From: Pseudomonas anuradhapurensis
GTDB lineage: Bacteria; Pseudomonadota; Gammaproteobacteria; Pseudomonadales; Pseudomonadaceae
Reading direction: 5' to 3'
Length of the DNA stretch: 64,000 nt
NCBI RefSeq assembly: GCF_014269225.2
Contig: NZ_CP077097.1
Coordinates: 1,866,001 to 1,930,000, forward strand
The position numbers were made by a program, and so were the translations under genes. The notes beneath the pieces are model-generated. The model was given only the letters and a program-made list of their open reading frames with translations, was not told the origin of the DNA and searched no databases. Each line of letters begins with the position of its first letter. Position 1 is the stretch's first letter. Positions 57,831 to 64,000 of this stretch are shown piece after piece.

Positions 57831-58178
57831 TCAGCAGCAGGCGCTGGTGCGGACAGGGCGACCGTCCATGTTCTGCAGGCGCTCGGTGTTGGCTTGCAGC
57901 CATTGGGCATTGGCTTTCAGGGTCAGCTGCAGCAGCTCGATGGCCCAGTCGGGCAGGGCCGGGTTGAGGCGGTAATACACCCATTGGCCTTGGCGGCGGT
58001 CCAGCAGCAAGCCACTGCTGCGCAACTGCGCCAGGTGCCGGCTGATCTTCGGCTGGCTGTCGCCCAGGGCGCACATCAGCTCGCACACGCAGAGCTCGCC
58101 GAGGCTGGCGATCAGCAGGGAGGCACGTGCGCGGGTTTCGTCGGCCAGGCTTTTGAAGAGTTCTGGGGGACTGATCAT
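57831..58178 (-). CDS. arsR: Arsenic-responsive repressor ArsR
   Basis: A 115-aa winged-helix repressor of the ArsR/SmtB family. The metalloid-binding motif ELCVCELMCAL (Cys30, Cys32, Cys36) precedes the recognition helix SQPKISRHLAQLRSSGLL. It ends in a Cys-Cys pair. The ATG at 58178 gives the family length; an in-frame ATG at 58223 lies within the operator region. It is first in arsRBC. Confidence 0.94.
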   Translation of the reverse strand: MISPPELFKSLADETRARASLLIASLGELCVCELMCALGDSQPKISRHLAQLRSSGLLLDRRQGQWVYYRLNPALPDWAIELLQLTLKANAQWLQANTERLQNMDGRPVRTSACC

Positions 58179-58191
58179 GCTGGGGCTCGTT

Positions 58192-58227
58192 ACATATGGA
58201 TAGGCGAATATACGGATTTCCATATGT
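58192..58227 (-). promoter_or_regulatory. Candidate ArsR operator
   Basis: ACATATGG (58192-58199) and its exact complement CCATATGT (58220-58227) lie 14-50 bp upstream of the arsR start. Dyads of this kind at this place are typical of ArsR autoregulation. Confidence 0.55.
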
Positions 58228-58308
58228 TATGAGCAAGTACCGCATAGCCAGCGAGCCAGACGGCTTGCCAGCACGACACCAGCGTCATGAAAGCGAGTGG
58301 GCTTGACT

Positions 58309-58360
58309 CGTGAAAATTTTACTGTATTTTTTCATGAAAAATAACACTAAAAATTTCACG
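58309..58360 (+). promoter_or_regulatory. Operator-like dyads upstream of the first XRE-cupin regulator
   Basis: CGTGAAAATTTT (58309-58320) and AAAAATTTCACG (58349-58360) form an imperfect inverted repeat. Centred between them is the 14-bp perfect palindrome TTTTTCATGAAAAA (58328-58341). The block ends 13 bp before the gene. Confidence 0.55.
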
Positions 58361-58373
58361 GCAGTCCGAATCG

Positions 58374-58928
58374 ATGAAGATGCACGAAGAGGTTGAAGCC
58401 CTCGCGATCCTTATTCACGACCTGCGCAAATTCAAGAACCTGACCCTGGGCGAACTGGCCGCGCGCATCAACCGCTCGGTGGGCTTCCTGTCCCAGGTCG
58501 AGCGTGGGGTTTCGCGCCCGAGCGTGGCCGACCTCACCGCCATCAGCGAAGCGCTCGGCGTCTCCACCGCGTACTTCTACAACCTGAGCAAGCCCCGTGG
58601 CATCAGCTGGGTCACGCGCCCTCACGAACGGCGCACGTTGTACCTGGAATCGGGCATCACCGATGTATTGGCTTCGCCGAGCATCACCGGTGCCTTTGCC
58701 ATGCTCGACAGCCATCTCGAGCCAGGTGCCTGCAGTGGCGAGCCGTACCTGACCGACCGTTCCGAGCAGGGCTGTTTCGTGCTCGAAGGCGAACTCACGG
58801 TGTGGCTGGACGACGGCGACGCCGTGACCCTGCAGGCCAACGACTGCTTCCAGCTGCAACCCCACGCGCAATTCCGTTACGCCAACCTGACGGAAACCAC
58901 CACCCGTGTGCTCTGGGTCTTCAACTGA
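58374..58928 (+). CDS. XRE-cupin regulator of polyamine catabolism (PuuR-like), copy 1
   Basis: A 184-aa regulator with an N-terminal XRE HTH (LTLGELAARINRSVGFLSQV, then ERGVSRPSVADLTAISEALG) and a C-terminal cupin (GCFVLEGELTVWLDDGDAV, QPHAQFRYANLTE). It resembles PuuR and is about three-quarters identical by eye to the protein at 62704-63258. It lies 27 bp before the glutamine synthetase-like gene and probably controls that operon. The start matches the paralogue (MKMHEE / MKVHEE). Confidence 0.88.
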   Translation: MKMHEEVEALAILIHDLRKFKNLTLGELAARINRSVGFLSQVERGVSRPSVADLTAISEALGVSTAYFYNLSKPRGISWVTRPHERRTLYLESGITDVLASPSITGAFAMLDSHLEPGACSGEPYLTDRSEQGCFVLEGELTVWLDDGDAVTLQANDCFQLQPHAQFRYANLTETTTRVLWVFN

Positions 58929-58955
58929 ATTCGTTCACCTCACAAGGACAAGAAG

Positions 58956-60302
58956 ATGAGTGTCATCTTTCCGGATCTGCTGACAGAAGTGCGCGCGTTC
59001 CGCGCCAAGTACCCAGAAATACGTTATGTCGACCTGATTGCGCTGGATATCCCCGGGCACTTCTACGGCAAGCGCTACCCCATGGACATGCTGGAGAAGG
59101 TGGCCGCCGGCACGCCGTTGAAACTGCCGCAGAACTGCGTGTTGCTGGGCACCCAGGGTGGCCTGTACCCGATCGGTGACTACTGCTTCGCCGATGGCGA
59201 CCCGGATGCCGTCCGGCGCCTGGTGCCGGGTACCCTGAAGCCGGTGCGTTGGGAGCAGCAAGTGATCGGCCAGATGCTGATCACCTCCGATGGCACCGCC
59301 CAGCCGATCGAATTCGAGCCCCGTGAGGTGCTGGCCCGCGTGCTGCAGCGCCTGGCCAGGCGTGGCATCCATCCGGTGGTCGCCTTCGAGCTGGAGTTCT
59401 ACCTGTTCGACCGCCAGCTGGCCAACGGCCTGCCGCAGTACCCGCGCGACACGGCAAGCGGCGACCCGGACGACCAGCCGAACATGCACATCGAGCGGCT
59501 GTCGCGCTTTGCCTCGGTGCTGCACGAGATGGTCGACGTTGCCAACGAGCAAGGCGTGCCGGCGAACGTGATCACTGCCGAGCTGGGCCCGGGCCAGTTC
59601 GAGATCAACTTCTCCCACAGCGACGATGCCCTGAGCGCAGCCGACTGGTCGGCACTGTTCTGCCGCAGCACGCGTGGTGTGGCGATGAAACATGGCTATC
59701 GGGCCAGCTTCATGAGCAAGCCGTACCTGGACGCGCCGGGTAGCGGCATGCATGTGCACGTCAGCCTGTACGACGGCGCCGGCAACAACATCCTGGCGGG
59801 CGCCGAGCAGCGCAAGCTGCGCCACGCCGTGGCAGGCTGCCTGGAGCTGCTGCCGCACTGCATGCCGATCTTCGCCCCCAACCACAATGCCTACCGCCGC
59901 TACGGCGCGATGGTCAATGCGGCGAGCAAGGCCAGCTGGGGCTTCGAAGATCGCGATGCGTGCATTCGCATCCCCGAGTCCGACCCGCGCAACCTGCGCA
60001 TCGAACACCGCCTTGCCGGTGCCGACGCCAACCCGTACCTGGTGCTGGCGGCCATTCTGACTGGCATGGAGCATGGCCTGGAGCGGGGCCTTGAGCCCAT
60101 CGCCCCGCTGAACGACAACCGCCAGAGCGGCATCGATTTCCCCAAGGAGGCGTTCAGTGCCCTGGCCGCCATGCGCCACCACCCGGTGGTCAACCAAGGC
60201 CTGGGCAGTGAGTTCGTGATGGTCTATTGCGAAAACAAGTACCAGGAGCAACAGGACTTCATGCGCCACATCGATGCCCGCGAATACCGCTGGTTCCTGT
60301 AG
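58956..60302 (+). CDS. spuB: Gamma-glutamylpolyamine synthetase
   Basis: A glutamine synthetase-like ligase that couples glutamate to putrescine or another polyamine. It is 448 aa. Motifs are VVAFELEFYLFDRQ (metal-binding Glu), ITAELGPGQFEINFSHSDD, GMHVHVSLYDGAG and ANPYLVLAAILTGMEHGL. The synthetases that take amines lack the adenylylation loop, as here. The ATG at 58956 follows an AAGGAC ribosome site. It is the first enzyme gene of a three-gene gamma-glutamylation pathway. Confidence 0.92.
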   Translation: MSVIFPDLLTEVRAFRAKYPEIRYVDLIALDIPGHFYGKRYPMDMLEKVAAGTPLKLPQNCVLLGTQGGLYPIGDYCFADGDPDAVRRLVPGTLKPVRWEQQVIGQMLITSDGTAQPIEFEPREVLARVLQRLARRGIHPVVAFELEFYLFDRQLANGLPQYPRDTASGDPDDQPNMHIERLSRFASVLHEMVDVANEQGVPANVITAELGPGQFEINFSHSDDALSAADWSALFCRSTRGVAMKHGYRASFMSKPYLDAPGSGMHVHVSLYDGAGNNILAGAEQRKLRHAVAGCLELLPHCMPIFAPNHNAYRRYGAMVNAASKASWGFEDRDACIRIPESDPRNLRIEHRLAGADANPYLVLAAILTGMEHGLERGLEPIAPLNDNRQSGIDFPKEAFSALAAMRHHPVVNQGLGSEFVMVYCENKYQEQQDFMRHIDAREYRWFL

Positions 60303-60378
60303 CGACCTGGGCTCCCCCCGAGCCTTCTCTTTCTAGCGTTGCAATACAACGCGCAACATGGATTTGCCGGAGGAAGAT

Positions 60379-61152
60379 ATGCCACGTGTGCCCGTGATCG
60401 GCATTACTGCATGCACCCGCGTGATCGAGCAGCATGCCACCCAGACCATCAGCGAGAAGTACGCACGCGCGGCGGCCCAGGCGGCATGCGGGTTGCCGAT
60501 CGTGATTCCCAGCCTCGCCGAGCTGATGGACAGCGCCGATATCCTCGACGTGGTGGATGGGCTGATTTTCACTGGTTCGCCGTCCAACATCGAACCGTTC
60601 CACTATCACGGCCCGGCCAGTGCTGCCGGCACTCACCATGATCCGCTGCGGGATGCCACCACCTTGCCGCTGATGCGTGCGGCCATTGCTGCTGGTGTGC
60701 CGGTGCTCGGCATCTGCCGCGGCTTCCAGGAAATGAACGTGGCGCTGGGCGGCAGCCTGCACCAGAACGTTCACGAGACCGGGCTGTTCATGGACCACCG
60801 CGAAGGCAAGGACGAGCCCATCGAGCAGCAGTATGGCCCGCGCCACGCGCTGCATATCGAACCCGGCGGCATGCTCGAGCGCATGGGGTTGCCGGCGCTT
60901 ATCGAGGTCAACTCCATCCATGGCCAAGGCATCGATGTGCTGGCTCCCGGGCTGCGGGTGGAAGCGCTGGCACCCGATGGCCTGGTAGAGGCGGTTTCGG
61001 TGGGCAACAGCAAGGGGTTTGCCCTGGCCGTGCAATGGCACCCGGAGTTCCAGGTCATGGATAACCCGCACTACCTGACCATCTTCCAGACCTTCGGCAA
61101 GGCCTGCCGGCAACGTTCGGTACTGCGCCAGAAGCTGATGCTGTCCGCCTGA
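60379..61152 (+). CDS. puuD: Gamma-glutamyl-GABA hydrolase (class I amidotransferase-like)
   Basis: A 257-aa peptidase C26 family enzyme that releases GABA and glutamate from gamma-glutamyl-GABA. The triad is Cys113 ([10 protein letters not shown]), His221 and Glu223 (VQWHPEF). The ATG at 60379 has a strong GGAGG upstream; the longer frame to 60358 adds seven residues without support. It lies 76 bp after the synthetase gene. Confidence 0.93.
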   Translation: MPRVPVIGITACTRVIEQHATQTISEKYARAAAQAACGLPIVIPSLAELMDSADILDVVDGLIFTGSPSNIEPFHYHGPASAAGTHHDPLRDATTLPLMRAAIAAGVPVLGICRGFQEMNVALGGSLHQNVHETGLFMDHREGKDEPIEQQYGPRHALHIEPGGMLERMGLPALIEVNSIHGQGIDVLAPGLRVEALAPDGLVEAVSVGNSKGFALAVQWHPEFQVMDNPHYLTIFQTFGKACRQRSVLRQKLMLSA

Positions 61153-61219
61153 ACACCACCGTTCGCAACTTACAAAAATACGGCGCGGCCCGGCTGCGCA
61201 AGCAGATGGAGTGAAAGCA

Positions 61220-62578
61220 ATGACTGAACAGAATCCCCAAACCCTGGCCTGGCAGGCGATGAGCCGTGACCATCACCTGGCGCCGTTCAGCGATGTGAAG
61301 CAACTGGCCGAGAAGGGCCCGCGCATCATCACCTCGGCCAAGGGTGTGTACCTGTGGGACAGCGAAGGCAACCAGATACTCGATGCCATGGCCGGCCTGT
61401 GGTGCGTGGCGGTCGGCTATGGCCGTGATGAGCTGGCCGAAGTCGCCAGCCGGCAGATGAAGCAGTTGCCGTATTACAACCTGTTCTTCCAGACCGCGCA
61501 CCCGCCAGCGCTGGAACTGGCCAAGGCGATCGCCGATGTCGCCCCAGCCGGTATGAACCACGTGTTCTTCACCGGCTCCGGCTCTGAAGGCAACGACACC
61601 GTGCTGCGCATGGTCCGCCATTACTGGGCGATCAGGGGCCAGAAGCAGAAGAAGGTAATCATCGGCCGCATCAATGGTTACCACGGCTCTACCGTGGCCG
61701 GCGCGGGCCTGGGTGGCATGAGCGGCATGCACCAGCAGGGTGGGCTGATCCCGGATATCGTGCATATCCCGCAGCCGTACTGGTATGGCGAAGGCGGCGA
61801 CATGACCGAGGCCGAGTTTGGCGTGTGGGCGGCCGAGCAGCTGGAGAAGAAGATTCTCGAGGTTGGCGTCGACAACGTCGCTGCCTTCATCGCCGAACCG
61901 ATCCAGGGCGCCGGTGGCGTGATCATTCCGCCGCAGACCTACTGGCCGAAGGTCAAGGAGATCCTGGCCCGGTACGACATCCTGTTCGTCGCCGACGAGG
62001 TGATCTGCGGTTTCGGCCGAACCGGTGAGTGGTTCGGCAGCGACTATTACGGCCTCAAGCCCGACCTGATGACCATCGCCAAGGGCCTCACCTCCGGCTA
62101 CATCCCCATGGGCGGTGTGATCGTGCGTGATGAAGTGGCCAAGGTGATCAGCGAAGGCGGCGACTTCAACCACGGCTTCACCTATTCCGGCCACCCGGTG
62201 GCGGCCGCGGTAGCCCTGGAGAACCTGCGCATCCTGCGCGATGAGCAGATCATCGAGCAGGTGCGCAAGCAGACTGCGCCTTACCTGCAGCAGCGCTTGC
62301 GCGAGCTGGCCGACCACCCGCTGGTGGGCGAGGTGCGCGGCCTGGGCATGCTCGGTGCGATCGAGCTGGTGCAGGACAAGGCCACCCGCGCCCGTTATCA
62401 GGGCAAAGGGGTCGGCATGATCTGTCGCCAGCACTGTTTCGACAATGGCCTGATCATGCGCGCCGTCGGCGATACCATGATCATCGCGCCACCGCTGGTG
62501 ATCAGCATCGCGGAAATCGACGAACTGGTGGAAAAGGCCCGCAAGTGCCTGGACCTGACGTACGAGGCTGTTCGTTAA
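61220..62578 (+). CDS. spuC: Polyamine:pyruvate aminotransferase
   Basis: A class III PLP aminotransferase, 452 aa, using putrescine, cadaverine or spermidine as amino donor. PLP binding is shown by Lys288 in [15 protein letters not shown], Asp259 in [14 protein letters not shown] and [16 protein letters not shown]. The ATG at 61220 has GGAG eight bases upstream; the GTG at 61211 was rejected. It lies 67 bp after puuD. Confidence 0.94.
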   Translation: MTEQNPQTLAWQAMSRDHHLAPFSDVKQLAEKGPRIITSAKGVYLWDSEGNQILDAMAGLWCVAVGYGRDELAEVASRQMKQLPYYNLFFQTAHPPALELAKAIADVAPAGMNHVFFTGSGSEGNDTVLRMVRHYWAIRGQKQKKVIIGRINGYHGSTVAGAGLGGMSGMHQQGGLIPDIVHIPQPYWYGEGGDMTEAEFGVWAAEQLEKKILEVGVDNVAAFIAEPIQGAGGVIIPPQTYWPKVKEILARYDILFVADEVICGFGRTGEWFGSDYYGLKPDLMTIAKGLTSGYIPMGGVIVRDEVAKVISEGGDFNHGFTYSGHPVAAAVALENLRILRDEQIIEQVRKQTAPYLQQRLRELADHPLVGEVRGLGMLGAIELVQDKATRARYQGKGVGMICRQHCFDNGLIMRAVGDTMIIAPPLVISIAEIDELVEKARKCLDLTYEAVR

Positions 62579-62596
62579 GCGCCAGCCAGTGTCATC

Positions 62597-62617
62597 CGGG
62601 GCCGCAAGGCGGCCCCG
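62597..62617 (+). terminator. Hairpin after spuC
   Basis: CGGGGCCGC (62597-62605) pairs perfectly with GCGGCCCCG (62609-62617) across a 3-nt loop, 18 bp after the spuC stop. No T-run follows, so termination strength is uncertain. Confidence 0.5.
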
Positions 62618-62703
62618 ATCTGCCCACGTGACACCTTGCTTTGTGCAATGAATCCTGTACTTTTCAGGGCATCAATTTCCCTGTTCGATAGTCGCGATTC
62701 AAC

Positions 62704-63258
62704 ATGAAAGTGCACGAAGAGATCGAAGGCCTGGCCGTACTGATTCGCGACCTGCGCAAGTTCAAGGGCCTGACCCTGGGCGAACTGGCCCAGCGCATCG
62801 GCCGTTCGGTGGGTTTTCTTTCCCAGGTCGAGCGCGGCGTCTCGCGGCCAACCGTGGCCGACCTCACGGCCATCAGCGAAGAACTTGGTGTCTCCACCGC
62901 CTATTTCTACAAGCTGGACAAGCCTCGCGAGCTCGACTGGGTCACCCGGCCACACGAGCGCCGTACGCTTCATCTGGCAGGCGGCATCACCGATGTGCTG
63001 GCATCGCCCACCATATCGGGGGCGTTCTCCATGCTCGACAGCCACCTGGAACCGGGCGCCAGCAGTGGCGAGGAGTACCTGGACGACAGCTCGGAACAGG
63101 GCTGCTTCGTGCTCGAAGGCGAACTGACCGTCTGGCTGGATGGCGGTGAGCCGGTAACGCTGCGCGCCAGTGACAGCTTTCAGCTGCAACCCCATGCCAG
63201 TTTTCGTTACGCCAACCTGACCGACAAGCCCACCCGGGTGCTCTGGGTGTTCAGCTGA
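62704..63258 (+). CDS. XRE-cupin regulator of polyamine catabolism (PuuR-like), copy 2
   Basis: A 184-aa paralogue of the protein at 58374-58928, same length and same domain order. HTH: LTLGELAQRIGRSVGFLSQV. Cupin: GCFVLEGELTVWLDGGEPVT. The DNA-recognition region is nearly the same in both copies, so they may share operators, while the cupin ligand pocket differs at scattered positions. It follows spuC by 125 bp, across a hairpin, and likely has its own promoter. Confidence 0.88.
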   Translation: MKVHEEIEGLAVLIRDLRKFKGLTLGELAQRIGRSVGFLSQVERGVSRPTVADLTAISEELGVSTAYFYKLDKPRELDWVTRPHERRTLHLAGGITDVLASPTISGAFSMLDSHLEPGASSGEEYLDDSSEQGCFVLEGELTVWLDGGEPVTLRASDSFQLQPHASFRYANLTDKPTRVLWVFS

Positions 63259-63365
63259 GTCGATAGCACTCAAGGCCGGTAACAGTTATTAACGCGCCTG
63301 GTCATCAGGCGCAGGATCATGCGGCTGTCAGGAAGGCTGCCAGCACGCCAGGAAGGAACCCTCAC

Positions 63366-64000
63366 ATGCCATACCGACTTGTCATTTTCGATTTTGACGG
63401 CACGCTCGCTGATTCATTTCCATTCTTCGTTGCGGTGTTCGACCAGCTTGCCGACAAGCATGCCTTCAATCGCATTCACCCGGAAGAACTGGACGGGTTA
63501 CGCAAGCTGGGGGCCCGGGAAATCATGTCGCATATCGGCATGCCGCGCTGGAAATTGCCGTTGGTAGCGCGAACCTTCATGGGCCTGATGAAGAAACATC
63601 GTGGCTCGATCGCGCTGTTCCAGGACATCGCCGATACGTTGCGCCATCTTGATGAGCAGGGGTTGATCCTGGCGGTGGTATCTTCCAATTCCAGGGACAA
63701 TGTCACGCAAGTGCTGGGCCCCAGCTGTCGCCATATCCGCGCCTTCGAGTGCGGGGTTTCCATTTTCGGCAAGGCGTCGCGCTTGCGTCGGGTCATGCGC
63801 AAGTTCGGCGTGGCACCAGAGCAGGTCATCTATATCGGTGACCAACCTACCGATGGTGAAGCCGCCGCAACGGCCGGTATCGCCTTCGGCGCGGTTGCCT
63901 GGGGCTATGGAACCCATGAAGCATTCGGCACGCTTCACGACCATGAGTGGTTTGCCGAGGTAGGCGAATTACGCCGCCTGGCAGCAAGCCCTGTCTCTTC
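63366..64000 (+). CDS. HAD-superfamily phosphatase (3' truncated)
   Basis: Begins MPYRLVIFDFDGTLADSFPF, with the HAD nucleophile motif DFDGT. Motif II is AVVSSNSRDN and motif III/IV is VIYIGDQPTDGEAAATAG. It resembles phosphoglycolate phosphatase-like HADs. The ATG at 63366 has AAGGA upstream. The frame is still open at the window edge after 211 codons, so the C-terminus is missing. Confidence 0.88.
   Translation, partial: MPYRLVIFDFDGTLADSFPFFVAVFDQLADKHAFNRIHPEELDGLRKLGAREIMSHIGMPRWKLPLVARTFMGLMKKHRGSIALFQDIADTLRHLDEQGLILAVVSSNSRDNVTQVLGPSCRHIRAFECGVSIFGKASRLRRVMRKFGVAPEQVIYIGDQPTDGEAAATAGIAFGAVAWGYGTHEAFGTLHDHEWFAEVGELRRLAASPVS

Overview
The window is chromosomal DNA of a Pseudomonas, most likely the P. 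putida group. This rests on high-GC codon use, on gene order (fadBA-topA-sulA-lexA-psrA-nagZ-mfd-gap-sthA-lolCDE-queF-mlaA-rssB-tal-dusA and a spu/puu polyamine operon), and on P. putida-type REP palindromes in many intergenic gaps. No rRNA, tRNA or CRISPR array was seen.

Bases 1-39.7 kb are core housekeeping DNA: beta-oxidation (fadB truncated at the left edge, fadA), topoisomerase I, the SOS repressor/division inhibitor pair lexA-sulA with two LexA boxes, the fatty-acid sensor PsrA with two abutting self-operators over its -10, murein recycling (a signal-less YkuD protein and NagZ), transcription-repair coupling (mfd), a long-form GAPDH, soluble transhydrogenase, two PilZ proteins, lipoprotein export (lolCDE), a CusRS-like two-component pair, queuosine synthesis (queF), MlaA, the RssB/STAS sigma-S control pair, a PhoD-like phosphatase, transaldolase and DusA.

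Bases 39.7-55.0 kb form an accessory island beside the 5' end of dusA, a known integration hotspot. It opens with a perfect palindrome and a decayed phage integrase. Next come a cluster of GTTGCGCAAC palindromes, a sigma-54-type promoter, and an orphan type VI secretion module hcp-vgrG-rhs. The Rhs tip is a NucA/NucB-type DNase. The next gene resembles Nin/ComJ, the Bacillus NucA inhibitor, so the Bacillus competence nuclease/inhibitor pair seems to be reused as effector and immunity. Behind it lies about 5.5 kb of low-GC graveyard: displaced Rhs tips (deaminase-like, URI/GIY-YIG-like and unidentified), intact and broken immunity genes, two sets of direct repeats, a truncated IS3-family element, an IS5-like remnant and a SNF2-helicase remnant. 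It records repeated swapping of toxin tips.

Bases 55.0-64.0 kb carry an AraC/GyrI regulator, an arsRBC arsenic-resistance operon (minus strand), and a polyamine catabolic operon (gamma-glutamylpolyamine synthetase, gamma-glutamyl-GABA hydrolase, polyamine:pyruvate aminotransferase). The operon is flanked by two paralogous XRE-cupin regulators. A HAD phosphatase is cut by the right edge.
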